This document shows positions 1-7,005 of a stretch of DNA of 22,893 bases, piece by piece; position 1 is the stretch's first letter; the number at the start of each line of letters is the position of its first letter. The notes under the pieces were generated by a model. The model was not told the origin of the DNA, made no database searches, and saw only the letters and a list, made by a program, of their open reading frames with translations. Origin of the DNA: a virus; the IMG/VR virus record IMGVR_UViG_3300027805_000090, positions 1-22,893 of that record; one strand, given 5' to 3'. Position numbers and translations under genes: made by a program.

Positions 1-2
1 GT

Positions 3-569
3 GCATATTCAACCGGTGTATCTTTTATGCTTATGCCAATGTATGCAGACTTACTTCGTATTCAGGCAATAGAATTTAATGACTTGATGCGTAAATCTGC
101 ATTTACATTTGAATTGATTGATAATGAGATACGTATATTTCCTGTTCCAACCAAAGATTACAAACTTTGGATAGAATATATCGTAAAAGAAGAAAGAAGT
201 AATCCATTAAAATATCCAGACGGAACTGTGTCTGATATGTCAAACGCTCCGTATGAGATAATGGAATACTCTCATATAAATTCTCCAGGTAAAGCGTGGA
301 TATACAGCTATACACTTGCGTTGGTAAAAGAAATGTTGGGATATATTCGTGGTAAATATGGCAGTATGCCAATAGGAAGTGGTGACGCAACTCTTAATTC
401 TGCTGATCTTATTTCTTCGGCTGCAACTGAAAAACAAATGTTAGTGGAACAATTAAGAACTATGTTAGATACAATGACAAGAAGTAAATTATTAGAGGCA
501 AAAAGATTAGAAACAGAATCTTTGGGTGCAACTCTAAATGCAACACCAATATCAATTTACATAGGATAA
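3..569 (+). CDS. gp13-like neck (head completion) protein, 5' partial
   Basis: The reading frame is open from the first bases of the window, so the true start lies upstream; the first ATG inside is at 27. What remains is about 188 residues. The C-terminal half has a pattern typical of T4/cyanophage gp13 neck proteins: a Trp followed by a helical Y-x-L-ALVKE-LG segment, KYGSMPI, a TLN turn, then an acidic helix (AATEKQMLVEQL), ending in IYIG. In T4, gp13 works with gp14 to complete the head neck so that the tail can dock. The next two genes resemble gp14 and gp15, the T4 order, which supports this call. The next gene starts 4 nt after the stop. The match is from pattern memory only; a generic head-tail connector is the alternative. 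Confidence 0.6.
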   Translation, partial: AYSTGVSFMLMPMYADLLRIQAIEFNDLMRKSAFTFELIDNEIRIFPVPTKDYKLWIEYIVKEERSNPLKYPDGTVSDMSNAPYEIMEYSHINSPGKAWIYSYTLALVKEMLGYIRGKYGSMPIGSGDATLNSADLISSAATEKQMLVEQLRTMLDTMTRSKLLEAKRLETESLGATLNATPISIYIG

Positions 570-573
570 TACT

Positions 574-1098
574 ATGCCATTATTTCACGGACAAAGAGAT
601 GCTGGACTTGTTCATAAATTTAATATGGAACTTGTAGCCGATATAATTGATACAGAAGTTGCGGTTTACAAACTTTCATTGGAAAATACAAAAACAAATT
701 TGTATAATGAATCTGACAAAAAAGTATATCATAGTCCAGTTAAAGTTCCAGCCCTAATAGATTATCAACCACAAACATATGAAGGAACAGAATTTGGTCA
801 AGATTTTCAACAATTAGCAAATTTTGCCTTTATACGAGAATTTTTAAAGAATGTTCAAATTTTTATAGAAGTTGGTGATGTAGTGGAATATAATGGAGAT
901 TGGTGGGAAGTTGATTCAATTCAAGAAAATCAATTTTTTGGTGGAAAGAATCCAGATTATTCTTTTGCTACTGAAAGATGGGGGCATAATGTTTCCATAA
1001 TTGCTAACACACACTTAACAAGACGTTCAAGAATACACATAGAAGAATTTAGACCAGCAATAACATCAAATCAAAATGATATTCCGAGTAACATATAA
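574..1098 (+). CDS. gp14-like neck / head-tail connector protein
   Basis: A 174-residue protein with an AGGA ribosome site 7 nt before its ATG. Residues about 10-60 are helical/strand. The centre carries a short beta-rich module (EVGDVVEYNGDWWEVDSI, residues about 107-124) followed by QFFGGKNPDY, like the small beta domain of gp14-type neck proteins in T4-superfamily phages. In T4, gp14 joins gp13 at the portal vertex and receives the tail. Its stop codon shares one base with the ATG of the next gene (TAATG at 1096-1100), so translation of the two is probably coupled. Identification rests on this module, the size and the position between gp13-like and gp15-like genes. No enzyme motif is visible. 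Confidence 0.55.
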   Translation: MPLFHGQRDAGLVHKFNMELVADIIDTEVAVYKLSLENTKTNLYNESDKKVYHSPVKVPALIDYQPQTYEGTEFGQDFQQLANFAFIREFLKNVQIFIEVGDVVEYNGDWWEVDSIQENQFFGGKNPDYSFATERWGHNVSIIANTHLTRRSRIHIEEFRPAITSNQNDIPSNI

Positions 1099-2282
1099 TG
1101 TTTAATTCATCAAAATATAGAATACCGCCATTAAAAAGAACACGTGACACATTCATAGATGACGTGCGTTCAGAACAAAATCCTAGACCAATTTTGGGAA
1201 AGGGAAGACATTTAGAAACAAGACGCGATAAGGATAAAATTCGTGAATTTGGTATAACACTATATGATGTTGATTTTGCTATTAAATCTTTTATAGATCA
1301 AAAAATGATGTTAAGAATAGAAGATAATGGTGAATCAATAATTGTTCCAACAATATATGCAAATTCTGAAAAATGGGCATCAATTCAAAAAGACGGTTTT
1401 TTGAAAGATAAAAAAGGAAAAACAATTGCACCCTTAATTACTTTCAGAAGATCAAATGTTGCATTCAGTTCAAATTTGAAACGTAATAAAGTTGCTACTA
1501 CAAAACAAATTGCTTATATTATGCAACAACCATATAGTAAATCAAATCCATATGATAAATTTTCTACACAATATGAACCAAAAAGATCATATGAATATTT
1601 TTTGTTACCTTTGCCAGACTATGTTGATATATCATACGATTTTATTGTTTGGTGTGAATATCAGAATCAATTAAATACTATACTTGAATCATTTATTAGA
1701 TTTGCTGGACAAGCGTTCGGTGATAAAAATTTCTTTAAATTTTCTACAAATATAGATTCTTTCGGAATAGAAGATAGTAATACAACTGGACAGGATAGAA
1801 TAGTTAGATCAACATTTCAAATATTAGTTCATGCCTATTTGATTCCAAAAGATTTGGCCGCACAAACAACTATTAAAAGAGTAGTTTCTCCAAATAAAAT
1901 ACAATTTGTTTCCGAAACATTCCGTGATCCAAATGCGGCTCAAAATCCTGAAGCAATAAATTATTATGGTGCAGGTAATGACATTCAAGATAGAATACGT
2001 GATAGTAGAGCAAGACAAAATGACGGTAATCCATCATCATCACCAACAACATCTCCTGTTGATAATTTCCCTCCAATAAATAATGGTTCAAATAGCGGAA
2101 ATGTATTAGATGACTTTAAGAAAAAGGTTGATGAATTGGTAACTCTTACTTTGAACAAATCACCCAATGTTTATACATTTGAAAATGATTTAAGCGATGC
2201 AGAATCAAGGACTGCTAGAAAATCCGAATTTGAAGAAAAAGGTGGAAATCCCGTTGAAACTAAATGGATTGTTAAAAAATAA
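1098..2282 (+). CDS. gp15-like tail completion / proximal sheath-stabilising protein
   Basis: A 394-residue protein starting at an ATG that overlaps the previous stop by one base; its own ribosome site is weak (GAG about 9 nt upstream), as expected for coupled translation. Residues about 60-260 have the T4 gp15 plan: a short predicted helix, a strand giving VPTIYANSEKW, a hydrophobic strand (APLITFRRSNVAF), then YEYFLLPLPDYVDISYDF and a long helical ESFIRFAGQAFG segment. In T4, gp15 forms the hexamer at the head-proximal end of the tail and stabilises the sheath. T4 gp15 is 272 residues; the extra length here is a Ser/Pro/Asn-rich linker (residues about 310-345) and a charged C-terminal tail. 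No other protein family fits better. Confidence 0.6.
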   Translation: MFNSSKYRIPPLKRTRDTFIDDVRSEQNPRPILGKGRHLETRRDKDKIREFGITLYDVDFAIKSFIDQKMMLRIEDNGESIIVPTIYANSEKWASIQKDGFLKDKKGKTIAPLITFRRSNVAFSSNLKRNKVATTKQIAYIMQQPYSKSNPYDKFSTQYEPKRSYEYFLLPLPDYVDISYDFIVWCEYQNQLNTILESFIRFAGQAFGDKNFFKFSTNIDSFGIEDSNTTGQDRIVRSTFQILVHAYLIPKDLAAQTTIKRVVSPNKIQFVSETFRDPNAAQNPEAINYYGAGNDIQDRIRDSRARQNDGNPSSSPTTSPVDNFPPINNGSNSGNVLDDFKKKVDELVTLTLNKSPNVYTFENDLSDAESRTARKSEFEEKGGNPVETKWIVKK

Positions 2283-2315
2283 ATTTTATCAAACCCATTT
2301 TGGTTAAACATACAA

Positions 2316-2323
2316 ATATTTAT
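2316..2323 (+). promoter_or_regulatory. ATATTTAT candidate late promoter, upstream of the coiled-coil gene
   Basis: Exact octamer in the 78-nt gap after the gp15-like gene, 37 nt before the ATG at 2361. The same octamer recurs in seven other gaps of this window, usually at similar spacing. No -35-like element is visible, as in T4-type late promoters. Promoter function is inferred from position and recurrence. Confidence 0.55.
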
Positions 2324-2360
2324 AGATGTTACATTTTACAATTTTATTAGAGGTTTTATT

Positions 2361-2669
2361 ATGGAAGAACAAACAATGAATGTTGAACAAGTTGGTTTAA
2401 AACTTGAAAAAGAATTTGTCCAAGAAGACATTGATTCCGTTAAAAATTTACAAAGAGGTTATGCTAAAACTACTGCTCAAATAGGACAGATTGAAGTAGA
2501 GTTGCACATACTTACCAAAAGATTAGAACAGATGAAAGAATTTAGAGAAAAACTTTTTTCCGATTATGCCGATTTACAAGAACAAGAAAGTAATCTTGTT
2601 AAAACATTAAATGAAAAATATGGCGATGGTGTATTGGATTTAGACTCTGGAAAATTTATTCAGTCCTAA
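2361..2669 (+). CDS. Small coiled-coil protein, function unknown
   Basis: A 102-residue protein with a good AGAGG ribosome site 7 nt before the ATG; a second in-frame ATG lies five codons later. Residues about 20-90 form an almost unbroken run of heptad-like, Glu/Lys/Gln-rich sequence with hydrophobics at helical spacing (for example IGQIEVELHILTKRLEQM), so a coiled coil is very likely. There is no cysteine, no signal peptide and no membrane segment. It has candidate promoter octamers on both sides and so may be transcribed on its own. It sits between the gp15-like gene and the sheath gene, where T4 has its terminase genes. A scaffold or assembly chaperone for the tail is possible, but I do not recognise the family. 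Confidence 0.7.
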   Translation: MEEQTMNVEQVGLKLEKEFVQEDIDSVKNLQRGYAKTTAQIGQIEVELHILTKRLEQMKEFREKLFSDYADLQEQESNLVKTLNEKYGDGVLDLDSGKFIQS

Positions 2670-2692
2670 TATAGTTTTGATGTTTTTGTTTC

Positions 2693-2700
2693 ATATTTAT
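2693..2700 (+). promoter_or_regulatory. ATATTTAT candidate late promoter, upstream of tail sheath
   Basis: Exact octamer 37 nt before the GTG start of the sheath gene, the same spacing as at 2316. Flanks read TTC on the left and ATGCA on the right. Function inferred from recurrence. Confidence 0.58.
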
Positions 2701-2737
2701 ATGCATATTTCATTCTATAATTTTATGGAGATAATAA

Positions 2738-5176
2738 GTGGCTAATGAAAGAATTGTGAGTCCTGGAGTATTTACTAATGAAATGGATATGTCATTCCTT
2801 CCACAAGGGATTGGTAATATCGGTGCTGCTCTCATAGGACCAACGCTTAAGGGACCTGCGTTTGTCCCTACGGTTGTTAATAATTTTAATGACTTTATTG
2901 TAAATTTTGGCAATACATATGAACAATCGTATCTACCCTATACTGCTAAAAACTATTTGAATAATGCTGGTAGTACAACCATTGTTCGTGTACTTGGATC
3001 AGGTGGATATTCTCTAAAACATCCAATAGCACTTGTTGCTACTGGTTCATGGGGTAAAAAACTGATTTCTTTCTTACACCCAACATTTGTTGTTACTAAT
3101 TCCGATGCAACATCATTGTTTGCTAACACAACAGTTAGTGCAAACAATAGTGGTAGTTTTGTATTGACAGTATCCGGTGGATTCTCAACTGATACTTCAT
3201 CATTTACAAATGCTACAAGTGAGAATGGACTTGCATTTAGTGCTTCAATAGATCCAGAATCAACTTCATATATTGGCGATTTGTATGGATATAATGCATA
3301 TGGAACACATGCTGTTTACAATTATGTATCATTTAAACAACAGGCATCTGCTTCATTGGCAGCTGATGCGGCAACAACTATATTGATTGAAACAGGATCA
3401 GCTGGTTCTCCTTGGGACTTCACAACTGATTATTTACAGGCAACAACACCTTGGATTACTTCTCAAAAAGTTGGAGCAATAAAATCAGACTTGTTTAGAC
3501 TACATACAATTTCTCATGGTATTCATTCAAATTATGAAATAAAAGTTGGTATTGCAAATGTTAGACCCGCCGGAACAATAGCCGGTTCAGAGTATGGTGA
3601 TTTTGATGTGGTCGTTAGATTTGTTGATCAATCTAAATTACCACACACACCTTTTACATATGAAGATGAAGATTTGCGTCCAAATGTTATTGAATCATTT
3701 AAGTGTAACTTGGATCCAAATTCACCTAAATTTGTTTCACGTGTAATTGGTGATAGATTTATTACAATTACAAATACTGGTAAAGTTGTTGTTAATGGTG
3801 ATTATACAAACAAATCAAAATATATTCGTGTAGAAGTAACCGAGGCAGTTGCTAATGGTAGTGTTTCTTCAACACTGGTTCCTTTTGGATTCCGTGCTTT
3901 AAAATCACCAATACCATCTGCTTTCACACAACCACCTGCAGCTACATTTGTAACTGATCAAACAGTAGCTGGTGCTTACAATAGACGTGTTTATTGGGGA
4001 TTTGATTATGATTTCGCAAATAGTGACAATTTCAATTATTTGAGACCATTGCCTATTAGTGATAATCAAACAACTGGATCAAATGCAGATTTCTATTTGG
4101 GTGATTATCAACAAAATGCTGCTGCTAGTTTCCCATCAAGTGCAACTGCGTATAGTTCATCTATTGACTTATCTACAAATACTGCACTTGATTCTCGTAA
4201 ATTTATGATTCCATTCCAAGGTGGATTTGATGGTCATAAACCAAATCTTCAAAAGAAACTCGGTTCAAATATAGAAGCCGGAAATACACAAGGATTTGAT
4301 ATTTCAAATTCAACATCAGATGGATACACTGCTTACAAAAAGGCACTTGATACTATTTCAAATGCAGATGAATTTGATATTAACATGATTGTTACACCTG
4401 GAATAGTTCATAGATTACATTCTGCTATAACCAATTATGCTAAAGATGTTTGTGAGGATCGTGGTGATGCGTTTTATGTAATGGATTCCGTTGCTTATGA
4501 CGATAATATTTCAACTGCAGTTTCTGCTATGGAAGGATTTGATAGTAATTATACTGCTACTTATTATCCTTGGGTTAAAATAGTTGATTTTGACAGAAAC
4601 AAACCAGTATGGGTTCCACCTTCTGTTGTTCTCCCTGGTGTAATTGCTTTCAATGATCGTGTATCTGCTGAGTGGTTCGCTCCTGCTGGTTTGAATCGTG
4701 GTGGATTGACCGATGTTGTTGAAGTTAGAACAAGATTAACACAATCTGAAAGGGATTCATTATATGAAGGTCGCATCAATCCTATTGCAGTATTCCCATC
4801 AACGGGCGTTTGTGTTTGGGGTCAAAAAACATTGCAAGGTAGACCTTCTGCTCTTGACCGTATAAATGTTCGCCGTCTATTGATTGCTGCTAAGAAGTTT
4901 ATTGCGTCATCTACGAGATACCTTGTATTTGAACAAAATACTTCACAGACACGATCAAGATTCTTGAACATCGTTACACCATATTTGGAGTCTATTCAAC
5001 AACGTCAAGGATTGTTTGCTTTCCGTGTTATCATGGATGAAAGTAATAATACTCCGGAAATTATAGATAGAAATATCCTTTACGGACAATTGTATCTACA
5101 ACCAACAAAGACTGCGGAATTTATCATTCTTGATTTCAATATTCAGTCTACTGGTGCCGCATTTCCCGGTGCTTAA
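2738..5176 (+). CDS. Tail sheath protein (gp18-like), contractile tail
   Basis: An 812-residue protein. The start is GTG at 2738, supported by GGAG at 2727-2730 with a 7-nt gap; translation then reads MANERIVSPGVFTNE, the usual sheath N-terminus. Residues 7-90 (SPGVFTNE, then GNIGAALIGP and the TAKNYLNN / TIVRVLG strand) and residues about 600-812 (INVRRLLIAAKKFI, RYLVFEQNT, then YLQPTKTAEFIILDF) match the two ends of the conserved sheath fold. The sheath surrounds the tail tube and contracts to drive it through the host envelope. T4 gp18 has 659 residues; the additional 150 or so lie in the middle, probably as surface-exposed inserted domains. It has its own candidate promoter and is followed by a strong terminator, so it is probably a single-gene transcript made in large amounts. 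Confidence 0.93.
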   Translation: MANERIVSPGVFTNEMDMSFLPQGIGNIGAALIGPTLKGPAFVPTVVNNFNDFIVNFGNTYEQSYLPYTAKNYLNNAGSTTIVRVLGSGGYSLKHPIALVATGSWGKKLISFLHPTFVVTNSDATSLFANTTVSANNSGSFVLTVSGGFSTDTSSFTNATSENGLAFSASIDPESTSYIGDLYGYNAYGTHAVYNYVSFKQQASASLAADAATTILIETGSAGSPWDFTTDYLQATTPWITSQKVGAIKSDLFRLHTISHGIHSNYEIKVGIANVRPAGTIAGSEYGDFDVVVRFVDQSKLPHTPFTYEDEDLRPNVIESFKCNLDPNSPKFVSRVIGDRFITITNTGKVVVNGDYTNKSKYIRVEVTEAVANGSVSSTLVPFGFRALKSPIPSAFTQPPAATFVTDQTVAGAYNRRVYWGFDYDFANSDNFNYLRPLPISDNQTTGSNADFYLGDYQQNAAASFPSSATAYSSSIDLSTNTALDSRKFMIPFQGGFDGHKPNLQKKLGSNIEAGNTQGFDISNSTSDGYTAYKKALDTISNADEFDINMIVTPGIVHRLHSAITNYAKDVCEDRGDAFYVMDSVAYDDNISTAVSAMEGFDSNYTATYYPWVKIVDFDRNKPVWVPPSVVLPGVIAFNDRVSAEWFAPAGLNRGGLTDVVEVRTRLTQSERDSLYEGRINPIAVFPSTGVCVWGQKTLQGRPSALDRINVRRLLIAAKKFIASSTRYLVFEQNTSQTRSRFLNIVTPYLESIQQRQGLFAFRVIMDESNNTPEIIDRNILYGQLYLQPTKTAEFIILDFNIQSTGAAFPGA

Positions 5177-5185
5177 ATAAATTCA

Positions 5186-5219
5186 ATGGGGAGTTGAAAA
5201 ACACTCCCCATAATTTTTT
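5186..5219 (+). terminator. Intrinsic terminator after tail sheath
   Basis: A 9-bp stem ATGGGGAGT / ACTCCCCAT (5186-5194 with 5203-5211), 8-nt loop, followed by a run of six T at 5214-5219. It lies 10 nt after the sheath stop codon and just before the next candidate promoter. Confidence 0.85.
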
Positions 5220-5228
5220 AAAAGTTTT

Positions 5229-5236
5229 ATATTTAT
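5229..5236 (+). promoter_or_regulatory. ATATTTAT candidate late promoter, upstream of tail tube
   Basis: Exact octamer 31 nt before the tail tube ATG and 10 nt after the T-run of the sheath terminator. Function inferred from recurrence in the other gaps. Confidence 0.55.
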
Positions 5237-5267
5237 TAAAAAGAATAATTTTAATCTGGAGATATAA

Positions 5268-5756
5268 ATGGCTGAATTAGTTAGTGCAAATGAGATTTTT
5301 TTCACACCATTTGAACCTAAATTACAGAATCGCTTTATTATGTATATCGAGGGCGTTCCTGCTTATTTGGTAAAAGGTGCGGGAAGACCAAACATCAGTT
5401 TTAACCCAATTACACTTGATCATATAAATGTCAAGCGTAAAGTTAAAGGAAAGGGTGAATGGCAAGATATTACAATTAAATTATATGATCCAATCGTACC
5501 ATCTGCTGCTCAGGCAACAATGGAATGGGTACGTTTGTCACACGAATCTGTAACAGGTCGTGATGGTTATTCTGACTTCTATAAGAAGGATATATCATTA
5601 CACATTCTTGGTCCAGTTGGTGATAAAGTTGAAGAATGGACATTGAAAGGAGCATTCATCACCGGAACAACTTTTGGTGATATGGATTGGGCAAATGATG
5701 CGTTTGTTGAAATTTCTTTGACACTCGCTTATGATTATGCTATTCTACAATACTAA
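5268..5756 (+). CDS. Tail tube protein (gp19-like)
   Basis: A 162-residue protein, almost exactly the length of T4 gp19 (163 residues), directly downstream of the sheath as in most contractile-tailed phages. The ATG has a TGGAG ribosome site 6 nt upstream. The sequence fits the tube fold: an N-terminal strand NRFIMYIEGVPAYLVKGAG, a loop region with the basic HINVKRKVKGKGEWQ segment, strands ITIKLYDPI and DISLHILGP, and a final WTLKGAFI...FVEISLTLAYDYA. The rings of this protein form the rigid inner tube through which DNA passes. It has its own candidate promoter and is closed by a hairpin at 5794-5823. Confidence 0.92.
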   Translation: MAELVSANEIFFTPFEPKLQNRFIMYIEGVPAYLVKGAGRPNISFNPITLDHINVKRKVKGKGEWQDITIKLYDPIVPSAAQATMEWVRLSHESVTGRDGYSDFYKKDISLHILGPVGDKVEEWTLKGAFITGTTFGDMDWANDAFVEISLTLAYDYAILQY

Positions 5757-5793
5757 TATTATTGGTATTCTAATAGTAAAATTGAAATAAAAG

Positions 5794-5828
5794 TATGGGC
5801 ATACTATTTTAGGTATGCCCATATTTAT
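5794..5828 (+). terminator. Hairpin terminator after tail tube, overlapping a promoter motif
   Basis: An 11-bp perfect stem TATGGGCATAC / GTATGCCCATA (5794-5804 with 5813-5823) and an 8-nt loop, beginning 38 nt after the tube stop. The T-rich stretch after it (TTTATGTTTG) is interrupted, so termination may be leaky. The last three bases of the stem are the first three bases of the octamer at 5821. Confidence 0.65.
5821..5828 (+). promoter_or_regulatory. ATATTTAT candidate late promoter, upstream of the gp26-like gene
   Basis: Exact octamer 48 nt before the ATG at 5877, the longest spacing of the set. It begins inside the 3' arm of the hairpin that ends the tube transcript. Confidence 0.5.
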
Positions 5829-5876
5829 GTTTGTATATTAAAATGTTTTATTTAAAATAATGTTATAGGATTAGTT

Positions 5877-6743
5877 ATGACAAAAATTCCAACCGGTTAT
5901 GAACAACCTTTAGATCAACAAATGTCAGACGATGAAATAAAAGACAGATTGATGTCTGAATACAAAACTACCGAAGTAAAAAAGACAAATTTCCCAACGG
6001 AAACAGTACCATTGCCTTCAAAAGGATATATTTATCCTCCAGATAATACACTCGCCTCTGGTGTAGTAGAAATGAAATACATGACTGCTAAAGAAGAAGA
6101 TATTTTAACTTCACAGAATCTTATTAAGCAAGGTGTGGTATTAGACAGATTGTTTGAGTCTTTGATTGTTAGCCCTATTAACTACAACGATTTATATGTA
6201 GGTGATAAAAATGCAATCATGGTTGCGGCTCGTGTATTAGGATATGGCAAAGATTATGTAATCGAAGTGGATGATCCATTTTCTCCAGGAACAAAACAAA
6301 AAATAACAATAGACTTAACTCAAATCGAGCACAAGGAGGTCGATTATAGCTTATTTGAGGCTGGAAAAAATGAGTTTGATTTTGAATTGCCTATATCTAA
6401 AAGAGTTGTTACATTTAAATTGATGACACATGGAATGGAAAAACAAGTTCAAGCTGAAATTAAATCGATGAACAAAACACTTGTTAAAACAGGAATTGAT
6501 AGAGAATTAACAACAAGACTCAAACATATTATTACCGCAGTTGATGGTGAAACTGGTAGAGCAACTGTAAACAATTTTGTTGATAATGAACTTTTTGCTT
6601 CAGATTCTAGAGCATTAAGGCAATATATTAAATCAATATCACCAGACCTTGATTTAACATATACTTTTATTTCAGATGCAACAGGTCAGGTGAAGGAGAT
6701 GGATATACCGATTGGGGTATCATTTTTTTGGCCTGGGAACTAA
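5877..6743 (+). CDS. gp26-like baseplate assembly protein / tail assembly chaperone
   Basis: A 288-residue protein; the ATG has AGGA 6 nt upstream. Residues about 43-120 carry the most recognisable part: VPLPSKGYIYPP, then VEMKYMTAKEEDIL and a helical segment ending VGDKNAIMVAARVLGYGKDY. This is the core of the T4 gp26 baseplate-hub family as found in T4-superfamily phages. A beta segment and a helix with THGMEKQVQAEI follow, ending in FFWPGN. Its place between tube and tape measure is where tail assembly chaperone genes are found in many other tailed phages, so a role in folding or loading the tape measure is as likely as a structural role. The last 32 nt overlap the gp51-like ORF in another frame, with a seven-T run in the overlap. 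Confidence 0.7.
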   Translation: MTKIPTGYEQPLDQQMSDDEIKDRLMSEYKTTEVKKTNFPTETVPLPSKGYIYPPDNTLASGVVEMKYMTAKEEDILTSQNLIKQGVVLDRLFESLIVSPINYNDLYVGDKNAIMVAARVLGYGKDYVIEVDDPFSPGTKQKITIDLTQIEHKEVDYSLFEAGKNEFDFELPISKRVVTFKLMTHGMEKQVQAEIKSMNKTLVKTGIDRELTTRLKHIITAVDGETGRATVNNFVDNELFASDSRALRQYIKSISPDLDLTYTFISDATGQVKEMDIPIGVSFFWPGN

Positions 6744-6951
6744 TTATCGTGTAGGTTTACACGAAGAAATTTTTAGTCTTTGTTATTATGGGCAAGGTGG
6801 TTTTTCTTGGAGCGATGTATACAATCTACCTATTTATTTAAGAAAATTTTATATCAAACAAATTATCAAAATAATAGAAGAAAAAAACAAAAAAGATACA
6901 GAGCAACATAATACAAGAAAAAGAGCAATGCCAACATTTAAGACAAAATAA
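6712..6951 (+). CDS. gp51-like small baseplate assembly protein; may be made by frameshifting from the gp26-like gene
   Basis: The frame is open from 6694 to the stop at 6949-6951, with no ATG until near its end and no GTG; the only conventional start is the TTG at 6712, preceded by AAGGAG at 6693-6698 with a long 13-nt gap. From the TTG it encodes 79 residues. The core VGLHEEIFSLCYYGQGGFSWSDVYNLPIYLRKFY part looks like the small gp51-type baseplate hub assembly proteins that follow gp26 in T4-like phages (in T4 genes 26 and 51 are adjacent). The C-terminus is Lys/Arg-rich. It could be an independent protein or the C-terminal extension of the gp26-like protein after a +1 (or -2) ribosomal frameshift near 6723-6729; a -1 shift would stop at 6752. 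The coding potential is convincing, the start is not. Confidence 0.6.
   Translation: MGYHFFGLGTNYRVGLHEEIFSLCYYGQGGFSWSDVYNLPIYLRKFYIKQIIKIIEEKNKKDTEQHNTRKRAMPTFKTK
6723..6729 (+). other. Candidate programmed ribosomal frameshift site (T7 run)
   Basis: Seven consecutive T bases, read TTT TTT TGG in the gp26-like frame, lie inside the overlap with the gp51-like frame. Slipping +1 (or -2) on the Phe codons continues into the gp51-like ORF up to 6951. Homopolymer T runs serve as slippery sites in other tail assembly chaperone genes. Assigned from sequence and synteny only. Confidence 0.35.
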
Positions 6952-6953
6952 TT

Positions 6954-6989
6954 AAGGTTCGTATATTTATGTATACGAACCTTTTTTTT
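6954..6989 (+). terminator. Strong intrinsic terminator with a promoter motif in its loop
   Basis: A 12-bp perfect stem AAGGTTCGTATA / TATACGAACCTT (6954-6965 with 6972-6983), 6-nt loop, and a run of eight T at 6982-6989. It lies 3 nt after the gp51-like stop codon. The octamer ATATTTAT spans the top of the 5' arm and the loop. Confidence 0.9.
6963..6970 (+). promoter_or_regulatory. ATATTTAT candidate late promoter, upstream of tape measure
   Basis: Exact octamer 35 nt before the tape measure ATG. It occupies the top of the stem and the loop of the terminator at 6954-6989. A transcript starting here would include only the 3' part of that hairpin and could not refold the terminator. Confidence 0.55.
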
Positions 6990-7005
6990 AATTTATATTG
7001 AAACT

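Noticed and set aside
5757-5876. Longest gap, checked for tRNA or small RNA genes
   Set aside because: It holds only the hairpin, the octamer and the ribosome site; no cloverleaf or CCA end is visible.
6028-6035. Exact ATATTTAT inside the gp26-like gene
   Set aside because: It falls on codons for GYIYPP and has no start codon at the usual distance downstream that would serve a gene; treated as chance.
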